64,000 bases of DNA from a virus: the IMG/VR virus record IMGVR_UViG_3300018875_000005, positions 1 to 64,000 of that record. One strand, given 5' to 3'. Shown one piece after another: positions 1 through 7,446 of the stretch (the stretch's first letter is position 1; every line of letters begins with the position of its first letter). The notes under the pieces were generated by a model, which saw nothing but the letters and a program-made list of their open reading frames with translations, did no database searches and was not told where the DNA came from. The position numbers and the translations under genes were made by a program.

Positions 1-29
1 CGATCTGGAACCAGCGCAACCCCGCCTGA
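1..29 (+). CDS. 3' end of an upstream gene (partial)
   Basis: In frame 3 the window opens with eight codons ending in a TGA at 27-29. This would be the tail of a gene whose body lies outside the window. Nothing about its function can be read from so few residues, and the call rests only on an open frame next to the following operon. Confidence 0.25.
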
Positions 30-243
30 ACCCCGAACCCGCCGAACCCCTGGAGAACCCGAACCATGAACCAGCCCACCCGAACCCGAACCGCCCCCGC
101 CGAGGTTCGCGAACCTTCCGCCCGGCCCGCGCCGGCGCCGGTTCGCGAACCCCTCCCCGGAGGGAGGTTCGCGGTTCGGGTACCGCCCGGCCCGGTTCCG
201 GCCGCCCCGTCCTGGAGCGAGCGGCTGCTGCCCCGCCCGGTTC
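8..243. repeat. GAACC half-site array with three TTCGCGAA palindromes
   Basis: GAACC starts at 8, 28, 35, 44, 55, 61, 68, 82, 88 and 111, and again at 147. The reverse word GGTTC starts at 104, 140, 166, 173, 194 and 239. Where the two meet they form palindromes: AGGTTCGCGAACCT (103-116), GGTTCGCGAACC (140-151) and GGTTCGCGAACT (239-250). The array spans the start of a coding gene, whose valine codons are forced to GTT at these sites although GTC/GTG dominate elsewhere. It looks like a protein-binding array. A conjugation cis-locus, centromere or iteron set are the options, and the protein is unknown. Confidence 0.6.
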
Positions 244-593
244 GCGAACTCCTCGCCGACCTCGGCTGGTGGACCAACCCCACCCCCCAGCCCCCCTCCC
301 GGCACCTGCTCCAGGTCCGCGACACCCTCACCCGCTACGGCTGGTGCCAGACCGCGGACCTCTCCCCCACCGGCCGGATGTGCATCCGCGGCGCCCAGCA
401 CCTGCTGGAACGCACCGGCCACGTCACCCCCACCGCCCGGACCCGGGCGGTCGGCTACCTCGAGCAGGTGCTCCGCACCGACGGGGTCCAGATGTCCTTT
501 TTCGCCTGGAACGACCTGCCCGACAACACCCCCGACACCGTGATCCGCGTCCTGGACCAGGCCGCGAACCTCGCCGCCCGAAACGGAGACTGA
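66..593 (+). CDS. DUF6197-like hypothetical protein
   Basis: This is a 175-aa protein. Residues 1-75 are Pro/Arg-rich and low in complexity, with three VRE repeats encoded by the palindromes. Residues 80-175 form a compact alpha-helical domain with GRMCIRGA and a FFAWND..PDTV.RVLDQAA ending. That pattern resembles the DUF6197 proteins common in Streptomyces plasmids and phages (from memory, not searched). The gene at 57559-57990 appears to be a distant relative. It is the first gene of a rightward operon, six bases ahead of the next. No function is known for the family. Confidence 0.6.
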   Translation: MNQPTRTRTAPAEVREPSARPAPAPVREPLPGGRFAVRVPPGPVPAAPSWSERLLPRPVRELLADLGWWTNPTPQPPSRHLLQVRDTLTRYGWCQTADLSPTGRMCIRGAQHLLERTGHVTPTARTRAVGYLEQVLRTDGVQMSFFAWNDLPDNTPDTVIRVLDQAANLAARNGD

Positions 594-599
594 CCCGCC

Positions 600-1175
600 A
601 TGACCAGCCCCTACCACGACTTCAACGACGACGACATCGCCGCCCGCTTCGACGGCATCGCCCAAAGCCTCACCCCCGACCCCGCCCCCTACGAAAACCC
701 GCAGGTCACGGCCGCCTCGCCCGGCCTGACCCGGCGCGGGAAGGCCGCCCTGGCCACCGGCGCGGCCCTCCTGATCGGCGGCGGCGCCCTCGCCTGGTCC
801 TCCTACGCCGCCTCCCAGGCCCAGGCCGAGGTCAAGGCCGCCGAACTCGCCCTGCAGAGCGAGCGGCTGGAGCTGGAGCGCATCCAGGCCCTGAAGGACG
901 CCAACGCCCCCACCGCGTCCCGGCGCAGCAAGGACTTCGACCGCTGCGTCGACAAGGCCCTCGCCACCAAGAGCGCCTACACCAGCGCCGCCGAGGTCAT
1001 CGAGCAGTGCAACGCCGCCTTCCCCCCGCAGACGTCCCTGGACACCCAGCCCGTGGTCTCCCGGGACGATCCCGCCCAGGAGGGCGGGATCGGCACCGAC
1101 GGCCTGCTGGTGGCGCTGGCCGCCGGGGGCGCCGGGGCTCTTCTCCTGGCCCGCAAGGCCAAGCACAGCCAGTGA
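600..1175 (+). CDS. Two-TM membrane protein with coiled coil
   Basis: This 191-aa protein has an acidic N-terminus, a transmembrane helix at about 50-68 (AALATGAALLIGGGALAW), a charged helical region at 75-105 likely to be a coiled coil, a pair of cysteines (about 119 and 141), and a second hydrophobic segment at about 165-185 followed by a basic tail. It lies between the DUF6197-like gene and the transfer genes. Small membrane proteins of this kind (Spd-type) accompany traB in Streptomyces plasmids, where they help intramycelial spread. That role is inferred here from position only. Confidence 0.6.
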   Translation: MTSPYHDFNDDDIAARFDGIAQSLTPDPAPYENPQVTAASPGLTRRGKAALATGAALLIGGGALAWSSYAASQAQAEVKAAELALQSERLELERIQALKDANAPTASRRSKDFDRCVDKALATKSAYTSAAEVIEQCNAAFPPQTSLDTQPVVSRDDPAQEGGIGTDGLLVALAAGGAGALLLARKAKHSQ

Positions 1176-1184
1176 CGGAAAGTG

Positions 1185-1281
1185 ACCTACCCACCTACTT
1201 CCCCGCCGGGAAGAACCCCCGCCCGCCCCGCGAAGAGGCAGGCCACGGGGTGTTCCCCGCTCGGTGAGTAGGTGGGTAGGT
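1185..1281. repeat. 15-bp inverted repeat in the tra-region intergenic space
   Basis: ACCTACCCACCTACT (1185-1199) is repeated exactly in inverse as AGTAGGTGGGTAGGT (1267-1281), separated by 67 bp. Each arm is itself a tandem ACCTACC/CACCTAC. The right arm lies just ahead of the ATG at 1303. The repeat fills the only sizeable gap between the first genes. It could be a pair of operators for a transfer repressor, or a long stem in the mRNA leader. Confidence 0.6.
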
Positions 1282-1302
1282 AACTACGGACAGTGAGGAT
1301 CG

Positions 1303-3021
1303 ATGGCGGACAACACCCCTCCGACACCCCCGGGCACCCCCCCGACGGCCCCCGGGAACACCGCCGGCACCACCCCTGCGGCGGCACCCCAGACCGGGCA
1401 GACCGGGCTCCTGGCGTCCGCGCTGACCCCCGTGGCGCCCGCCCGCCCCATCGCGACCAGCGCCGCGCACCACGGCAGCACCGCCCCCCTGGCCACCTCC
1501 GCCGACACGACCGGCCGGGCCGGCGGGGAGTCCATCCCCCGCGCCCTCCTGCTGGCCCTGGTGGAGCGCTGGCGGGCCCGCCCCGCCCTCGCCCAGAAGA
1601 AGCTCGAGGTGGAGAAGGAGAAGGCCCGGGGCCTGCAGGTCAAGGAAAACCGCAGCACCCAGGCCACCACCCAGTCGATCAGCAAGAACGAACGTCGCAG
1701 CGACGGCCGGACCGAGGCCCGCAGCCTGGGAGAGCACAAGAACCACCGGCAGGACCAGCACAAGAGCGACGGCAGGAACCACCGCGACACCCGGTCGGCC
1801 GGCACCACCTCCCGGCAGGACCGCAACGACCACAAGAACGAGCGCCGCCACGACGGCAAGAACCACCACACCCGGGACCACAAGGGCAGCGACACCGGCG
1901 AGCACCGCCGCCGCTCCGACCGCAAGGAAGACCGGAAGGACCACCGCCAGGCCGACACCAAGAGCCACCGGGGACACGACCGGAAGGAACCGGGCCGGGG
2001 GAACGCCACCGACCACCGCACCGGCGACCGGAGCGACCACCGCAAGACCGACACCAGGGCCGGCGGCCAGGACGGCCGCACCCCGAACTGGCACCCGTCC
2101 CGCGGCGTCCTCGGCGGCCTCTTCAAACGCAAGGGCGACCACGGCAAGACCAGCGCGCAGGCAGTCCGGGACACGGTCTCCAACGGCCCGGCCCACACCG
2201 GCCGGCACGGCCCGGGAGACCAGCCGGACCGCTCAAAGAAGCCCGACCCGAAGAGCCCGAAGGAGCCGCACCGGACCTCCGGACCGGACCGGAAGGACCA
2301 GCCCCGGACCAAGCCCGCCCGCGAGGCCGGCTACCGCGACGGCCACCGCGCCGGAGTCGTCGTCCAGCACGCCAAGGCATACCGCGACGGCGTCCGGGAC
2401 GGCTGGACGGACGCCGCCGCGCAGGGCGCCCGGGAGAAGCAGGCCCTGGACACCGCCCGCGCCCGCCGCCAGAAGGCCCTCACCACACAGCAGAAGCAGA
2501 AGCAGAAGCAGGAGCAGCCCGTGCCGCCCACCACCCAGGCAGCCGCCCCGGCCACCACCGACACCGCCCAGCCCATCCAGGTCACGGGCGTCGACAAGGA
2601 CGGCGTCACCCTCGGCGCCGGCGCGGACCGGCCCTACCTCACCCGCGGCGAGGTCCGCACCATGAAGCAGTTCGAGCGGCGCCTGGCCGCCCGCGCCGCC
2701 CAACTGGCCACGGCCGCCGAGCGGACCCGGGGCCTGAAGGCCCACGCCGATGCCCAGGCCCAGCGCGCCCAGACCCTCGCCGACCTCACCCGCCGCGTCA
2801 AGGGCGGCGCCAGCCTGCTGCCCGTCCTGGACCGCCTGGCCGAGGCCGCCCAGCAGCAGGCCGCCAAGGCCGGCGAGATCCACACCCGCGCGCTGCGCGC
2901 CGCCGAGAAGGCCAAGGCCGTGGCCGCGAACGTGCAGCGCCGCGACGGGCTGATCTACCAGGCCGTCATGGACTCGCCCGAGACCGAACCCGCCGAGCTG
3001 GACTTCTACAAGGGGAACTGA
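1303..3021 (+). CDS. Large charged protein of the transfer operon
   Basis: This is a 572-aa protein. Residues 1-60 are Pro/Thr/Ala-rich. Residues 105-340 are extremely rich in Lys, Arg, His, Asp and Gly in short repeated units (such as KDHR, RKDHR, HDRKE) and are probably disordered and nucleic-acid binding. A GYRDGH/YRDGVRDG patch follows at about 343-370, then a Gln/Lys tract near 390-405. Residues 430-572 are alpha-helical and coiled-coil-like. It does not resemble a family I recognise. Position just ahead of the translocase gene suggests a transfer accessory. The next gene overlaps its stop codon (TGATG). Confidence 0.6.
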   Translation: MADNTPPTPPGTPPTAPGNTAGTTPAAAPQTGQTGLLASALTPVAPARPIATSAAHHGSTAPLATSADTTGRAGGESIPRALLLALVERWRARPALAQKKLEVEKEKARGLQVKENRSTQATTQSISKNERRSDGRTEARSLGEHKNHRQDQHKSDGRNHRDTRSAGTTSRQDRNDHKNERRHDGKNHHTRDHKGSDTGEHRRRSDRKEDRKDHRQADTKSHRGHDRKEPGRGNATDHRTGDRSDHRKTDTRAGGQDGRTPNWHPSRGVLGGLFKRKGDHGKTSAQAVRDTVSNGPAHTGRHGPGDQPDRSKKPDPKSPKEPHRTSGPDRKDQPRTKPAREAGYRDGHRAGVVVQHAKAYRDGVRDGWTDAAAQGAREKQALDTARARRQKALTTQQKQKQKQEQPVPPTTQAAAPATTDTAQPIQVTGVDKDGVTLGAGADRPYLTRGEVRTMKQFERRLAARAAQLATAAERTRGLKAHADAQAQRAQTLADLTRRVKGGASLLPVLDRLAEAAQQQAAKAGEIHTRALRAAEKAKAVAANVQRRDGLIYQAVMDSPETEPAELDFYKGN

Positions 3022-3395
3022 TGGCCGCCGACATCACCTACCAGCAGCTCCAGCGCGACATCCAGGCCCTGGCCAAGGACGTCCGCAAGGACGCCGAGGC
3101 CATCCAGACCGAGGCCGCCGCCCTCGCCACGGCCGCCCAGGACACCGCCCGGGTCGCCGACCAGATCGCCGCCCTGCACGTGGCCCCGGCCACCGTCGCC
3201 GAAACCCAGGATCTGTCCCGCGAGATGACCGGCGTCACCGCCGCCGCCCGCGGCTACGCCTCGGCCGCCGACACCACCGCCCGGCACGCCGAGGCCGCCG
3301 AGCAGCAGACCCGCGCCACCCACGGCGGCATCAACGAGGCCGTGGCCCGCTCCCCGGAACACGCCGGGAACCCCGTCTGGTACCGGCTGGACTAG
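3021..3395 (+). CDS. Helical coiled-coil protein, transfer operon
   Basis: This 124-aa protein starts at the ATG that overlaps the previous TGA, so translation is probably coupled. It is almost wholly alpha-helical, Ala/Glu/Gln/Thr-rich, with heptad-like spacing from about 5 to 110, and has no cysteines or membrane segment. The pattern is that of a small coiled-coil partner protein. No family is recognised. Together with its upstream neighbour it forms a two-gene pair directly ahead of the TraB-like gene. Confidence 0.6.
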   Translation: MAADITYQQLQRDIQALAKDVRKDAEAIQTEAAALATAAQDTARVADQIAALHVAPATVAETQDLSREMTGVTAAARGYASAADTTARHAEAAEQQTRATHGGINEAVARSPEHAGNPVWYRLD

Positions 3396-3483
3396 CCACC
3401 CCGCGCAGAGGGCCAGGGAAGCACCCCCTGGCCCTCCGGTTCTGCGCATCCCGTCACGAACACGAGAACCCCCGGAGGATCCC

Positions 3484-5724
3484 ATGTCCGACACCACCCA
3501 CACCACGCCGGCCGCCCACGGCGTCTCCACCACCGAGACCGCCGTGGCCGTCGCCACCCTCGCCGCCCCCGTCGCCGCCGGAGTCCTCGGCCCCCTCCTG
3601 GACCCGCAGGCGGCCTTCTTCGCCGGCGGCCTCACCGCCGCCTGGGCCACCACCACCGCCACCGCCTACACCGGCGCCCTCCCCCAGCAGGCGCTCGACG
3701 CCCTCCCCGGCGGCGACATCCTCAAGGCCCACAGCGCCCCCATGCTCGTCTCCTCCCTGGCCTCCGGCATCGCCCTCGCCGCCGGCGCGCTCGGCGGCCC
3801 GGCCGCCACCGACGCCCTCATGGCCGGCCTCCTCACCCCCGCCTCCGTCCCCGGCATCGTCTCCCTGGGCTGGTGGGCCATGACCGGCCTGGTCGGCATG
3901 AAGCTCCGCCGTATCCTGCGCCCGCCCAAGCCCGGCGCACAGAGCCCCGCTGCCCCGGACGCCCCCGCCGCGCCCGTACCCAACGCCATCTGCACCGTGT
4001 GGGCCCGCTACATCTCCAGCCCCGACGGCACCCACCCCGGCCAGGAACTCCACCTGTACAAGAGCACCCCCGAGCAGTGGTCCGGCACCATCCAGGCCCC
4101 CGCCGGAAAGGCCGCCACCGTCACCCGCGAAACCGTCTCCAGCGTCTACCGCGTCCCCCTCGACCAAGTCGTCATCGAGCCCGGCGAAAGCGCCGGAGAA
4201 CAGCGCATCGAAGTCCACCTCACGGCCCTCACCCCCCTGGACGACGCCACCCTGGCCGGCCTGTGGGCCAAGCGCATCGCCCGCAAGGGCGGACTCCTGC
4301 CCGACACCCACCTGGAGGAGATCCAGCCCGACCCCGCCACCGGCGGCGAGGTCGCCTGGGTCGTCGCCGACGAGGACCGCGACTCCCTCCCCGCCCAGGT
4401 CGACCGCCGCGACCTCGCCGGCGCCCTGCGCACCAACGCCCTGCTGATCTCCTACGAACCCAGCCGCCGCGACCCCCGCCGCGCCGTGATCCGCCGCATG
4501 GACCACAACCCCCTGGAGAAGGGCACCCCGTTCACCGGCCCCGACATGCTCAAGCCCACCAAGGGCGGCTACTTCCAGATCGGCACCGCGGTCTCCGGCC
4601 GCCCGGTCCGCGCCCAACTCTTCGACCCCAAGCTCGGCGCAAGGCACCTCATCGTCACCGGCGTCACCGGCGCCGGCAAAGGCGGCGTCCTGCAACTCCT
4701 GGCCCTGGCCGCCCACCTGGACGGCGCCGCCATCCTCTACGGCGACCCCAAGGGATCCTCCAACCCCGTCATCGAGGACATGGCCGCCCACTCCGGCCTG
4801 GGCGAAGAAGGCGCCATGGGCACCCTGCTCATCGCCAAGGCCCTCCTCAACCACCGCATCACCGAGACCGCCCGGCTGAAGCAGAAGAACTTCGACCGCA
4901 CGCGAATGCCCCACGTGGTGCTGATCCTCGACGAGTCGTCCAGCCTGCTGGGCGAGAACGCCAAGTTCGCCCCCCTCGCCGTCCCCATCATGGAAGAACT
5001 CACCCGACTGGGCCGCTCCATGGGCATCTCCGTCGTCCTCGCCGACCAGCTCCTCCAGCTCGCCCGGCTCGGCTCCTCCGCGGTCCGCGACAACATCGTC
5101 GGCAACGGCGGCCTGATCCTGCTCCGCGCCGACTCCAGCCAGCGGAACCTCATCGACCTGCCCCCCGGCCTGGAGGGCTGCAACCCCGCCGACATCCCCG
5201 CCACCTGGAGCGCCGACGACGAACACCTCGTCTACGACGGAACCGTGGAGATCGGCGACCCCGAGACCACTTTCGGCCTGGGCTATTTCGCCACCACCGA
5301 CGCCGTGGCGGCCATGGCCCGCGCGCTCATCCTGGAGGACGCCTCCCCCTACATCGACCCCACCCGGGTCGTGGTCCCGTGGGACTGGCCCCAGTGGGAG
5401 CAGCGGCACGACATCGCCGAGCAGCCGACCGCCACGGAAGCCGCCCCGGCGCCGAACAGCAACAGCGGCACTCTGGACGGCTTCCTGGCAGCCCCCCAGG
5501 CTGCTCCCGCCACGGCCGAGGACAAGATCCTGCGCGCCCTGGAGGAGTGCGACCCGCTGGAGCTGCCCATGCCCGTGGCCGCGCTGATGGCCGCCACCGG
5601 CCTGGCCGAGTCCACCGTGCAGAACAAGGCCGGCGCCCTGGTCAAGGCCGGGAAGATCCTCCGCCCCCGGAAGGGCCACTACGCCCCGCTCGACTACACC
5701 GGCGAGACAGCAGAGGAGGAGTGA
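3484..5724 (+). CDS. FtsK/TraB-like DNA translocase
   Basis: This 746-aa protein has several hydrophobic segments in residues 15-140. They are followed by a FtsK/SpoIIIE-type motor: a Walker A-like GVTGAGKGG at about 392-400 (Gly replaces the usual Ser/Thr after Lys), Walker B VVLILDES near 477-485, and ADQLLQLARLG as sensor-like region. The C-terminus (about 675-746) is a winged-helix-like domain (AALMAATGLAESTVQNKAG). This order matches Streptomyces TraB proteins: membrane anchor, hexameric motor and wHTH that reads short repeats in clt and moves double-stranded DNA between hyphae. The ATG has a clean SD (GGAGG). A chromosome-type FtsK is unlikely because of the shorter N-region. Confidence 0.85.
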   Translation: MSDTTHTTPAAHGVSTTETAVAVATLAAPVAAGVLGPLLDPQAAFFAGGLTAAWATTTATAYTGALPQQALDALPGGDILKAHSAPMLVSSLASGIALAAGALGGPAATDALMAGLLTPASVPGIVSLGWWAMTGLVGMKLRRILRPPKPGAQSPAAPDAPAAPVPNAICTVWARYISSPDGTHPGQELHLYKSTPEQWSGTIQAPAGKAATVTRETVSSVYRVPLDQVVIEPGESAGEQRIEVHLTALTPLDDATLAGLWAKRIARKGGLLPDTHLEEIQPDPATGGEVAWVVADEDRDSLPAQVDRRDLAGALRTNALLISYEPSRRDPRRAVIRRMDHNPLEKGTPFTGPDMLKPTKGGYFQIGTAVSGRPVRAQLFDPKLGARHLIVTGVTGAGKGGVLQLLALAAHLDGAAILYGDPKGSSNPVIEDMAAHSGLGEEGAMGTLLIAKALLNHRITETARLKQKNFDRTRMPHVVLILDESSSLLGENAKFAPLAVPIMEELTRLGRSMGISVVLADQLLQLARLGSSAVRDNIVGNGGLILLRADSSQRNLIDLPPGLEGCNPADIPATWSADDEHLVYDGTVEIGDPETTFGLGYFATTDAVAAMARALILEDASPYIDPTRVVVPWDWPQWEQRHDIAEQPTATEAAPAPNSNSGTLDGFLAAPQAAPATAEDKILRALEECDPLELPMPVAALMAATGLAESTVQNKAGALVKAGKILRPRKGHYAPLDYTGETAEEE

Positions 5725-5847
5725 CCCGGAAGACCAGTGAACGGCCCCGCCCACCCGGGCGGGGCCGCGGTGTACCGAATCCGCCCCACCCCGCACCGCT
5801 TAGACCGGACACTGAGAACCCACCACCTGAAGGAGGCCCCGACCACC

Positions 5848-6543
5848 GTGGCCAGCCCGTCCCGCCGCCGCACCCCCCGGCCTGCGCGCCGCACCGCAGG
5901 CGTCCCCCGGCAACGCCCCACCCCCCGCCCCACCCGGAAGACCAGGGAACCGCTGCTCATCCCGACCAGCCTCCGCAACGCCGCCTCCTACCTCCACGGC
6001 TGGGCCTGGATCGCCGCCGGCGTCACCGCCGGCACCATCCTCATCCTCTGGACCGAGTACGTCATCGCCGCCTGCGTCGCCGCGCTGATCGCCGCCTCCT
6101 GGTGGGACCGGCACCACGCCCCGTTACGCCCCCGCACCCCCGCCGCGGGCGGCCTCGCCCAGTACCGGGCCATGGCCCCCACCGCGTTCGAGGACGCCAT
6201 CGCCGCCCTCGCCCGCCGCTCACCCGACGTCGCCCGCGCCACCCGCGCCGGCGGCTCCAACGACCGCGCCCTCGACGTCCTCGTCCAGCTCCGCGACGGC
6301 CGCCGCATCCTCATCCAGTGCAAGCGCTACACCGGCAACGTCGGCGCCCCCGCCCTGTACCAGGTCAACGGCACCTACCGGTCCACCCACCGCTGCCAGA
6401 TGGCCGTCGTCGTCACCACCGCCGGATTCACCCGATCCGCACTGGAATGGAACGCCTCCCTGCCCCGCGCCGAACGCCTCCGCCTGGTCGACGGGCCCGC
6501 CCTCATGGCCTGGGCCCGGGGCGGACCACCCCCCTGGGCATGA
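5848..6543 (+). CDS. Mrr-like restriction endonuclease, membrane-anchored
   Basis: The GTG start at 5848 is chosen because AAGGAGG precedes it by about ten bases. The open frame extends further upstream without an SD. The 231-aa product has a basic N-terminus, two transmembrane helices (about 50-85), then a PD-(D/E)XK Mrr_cat-type domain: FEDAIAALARR, GGSNDRALDVLV with the catalytic Asp, and ILIQCKRY with the QxK motif. Such TM-Mrr proteins cleave modified or foreign DNA, or process plasmid DNA. It directly follows the translocase gene and ends at a strong terminator, so it is the last gene of the transfer operon. Confidence 0.75.
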   Translation: MASPSRRRTPRPARRTAGVPRQRPTPRPTRKTREPLLIPTSLRNAASYLHGWAWIAAGVTAGTILILWTEYVIAACVAALIAASWWDRHHAPLRPRTPAAGGLAQYRAMAPTAFEDAIAALARRSPDVARATRAGGSNDRALDVLVQLRDGRRILIQCKRYTGNVGAPALYQVNGTYRSTHRCQMAVVVTTAGFTRSALEWNASLPRAERLRLVDGPALMAWARGGPPPWA

Positions 6544-6559
6544 ACCCACCGGCACCCTC

Positions 6560-6592
6560 GAGGGCCCCGACCGCACCCGCGGCGGGGCCCTC
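6560..6592 (+). terminator. Terminator hairpin after the transfer operon
   Basis: GAGGGCCCC (6560-6568) pairs with GGGGCCCTC (6584-6592) across a 15-nt loop, 16 bp after the Mrr-like stop codon. There is no T-run, as usual in Streptomyces. Confidence 0.6.
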
Positions 6593-6948
6593 GCCCCGTC
6601 CCGCCTACGTTCCGCCCACGGACACGCTGGTGAGCCATCACCTGGGAACGTTCCTACCTGCCCCGGGGGAACACCTCGGTAGCGCCCGACCCTCGCATCC
6701 GCCACGATCAACGAGCACGGCCCGGAACCGAGTCTTGGTCGTCCCCCGCGCCCACACGGCGACGTCCCGGGCCGTGCACACCAGACTCCCGTTCACTCTG
6801 GTGGGGACGGGAAACGGCCCCGCACCCATCCCCCCGAGTGCGGGGCCGCCACCATGCCCCGGGGCAACACCCCCACCACAACGCGGGATCATGGGCACCA
6901 GGCGCGGGGCCCGACAACCACACACGCACGGTGGGAGCCCCAACCGCC
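6593..6948. other. Non-coding stretch before terminase; candidate packaging site
   Basis: No convincing gene is seen. The stretch contains the palindrome GGAACGTTCC (about 6647-6656), a CGGCCCCGCAC (6815-6825) / GTGCGGGGCCG (6838-6848) hairpin that looks like a second terminator or leader stem, and a repeat shared with two other late genes. In many siphophages the cos or pac site lies just before terS, so this is the natural place to look for it. The sequence alone does not prove it. Confidence 0.4.
6899..6914 (+). promoter_or_regulatory. Late-gene repeat, copy 1
   Basis: CAGGCGCGGGGCCCGA is identical to 9866-9881 in front of the portal gene. Its first 13 bases recur at 11855-11867 ahead of the scaffold gene. 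It sits 35 bp before the terS start. Confidence 0.45.
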
Positions 6949-7446
6949 ATGGCCAAGTCCAAAGCCGAGCAAGCCGACGTCGCCGCACGCCGCGCCGCCC
7001 TCATCCGGCTCCGCCGCGCCGGCGTCCAATTCGACGACCCGCGCATCCTCGCCCTCGGCTACGCCTCCCCCAACGCCGCGTCCAAGGACATGATCCGCGC
7101 GCTCAAACAGCGCCGCGACGAGCAGGACGCCGAGGTCTCCGTCTACCGCCAGCAGGAAGGCGAACGCCTCGACGCGCTGCTGGAGGCCGTCTGGGACAAC
7201 GCGATGCAGGGCGACCCCCGCGCCATCGAGGCCGCCCTGAAGATCGCCGACCGGCGCGCCAAGCTCTACGGCATCGACGCCCCCCAGCGCACCGAGGTCT
7301 CCGGTCCCGACGGCGGCGCCGTCCCGCTCGGCTCTGGCTCCCTGGCCGAGCTGAACAAGCTCATCTCCATCGCCGGGCAGACCGGACCCGAACTCGAAGC
7401 CCCCGCAGACGCCGACACCGACGCCGATGACGACCGCGCCCCCTGA
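6949..7446 (+). CDS. terS: Terminase small subunit
   Basis: The ATG at 6949 (MAKSKAEQADVAARR) is preferred over an upstream GTG that lies inside a hairpin. The 165-aa product has an N-terminal HTH-like DNA-binding region (AGVQFDDPRILALGYASPNAASKDMIRAL), a central helical oligomerisation segment and the phrase ALKIADRRAKLYGIDAP, characteristic of actinophage small terminase subunits. It recognises the packaging site and regulates TerL. It overlaps the terL start by 20 bp, and this tight coupling supports the call. Confidence 0.8.
   Translation: MAKSKAEQADVAARRAALIRLRRAGVQFDDPRILALGYASPNAASKDMIRALKQRRDEQDAEVSVYRQQEGERLDALLEAVWDNAMQGDPRAIEAALKIADRRAKLYGIDAPQRTEVSGPDGGAVPLGSGSLAELNKLISIAGQTGPELEAPADADTDADDDRAP

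Noticed and set aside
5723-5730. GACCCGGA, the TraB recognition octamer reported for plasmid pSVH1, at the stop codon of the TraB-like gene
   Set aside because: The same octamer arises many times in coding DNA here (for example near 10260, 14278, 30466, 44394, 54125) because Asp-Pro-Asp/Glu codons create it. There is no tandem cluster, so it is not good evidence for a clt locus.
3873-7430. A 1,185-codon Arg/Pro-rich frame on the plus strand
   Set aside because: It overlaps the translocase, the nuclease gene, a terminator and terS in another frame, and its composition is that of a frame shadow.
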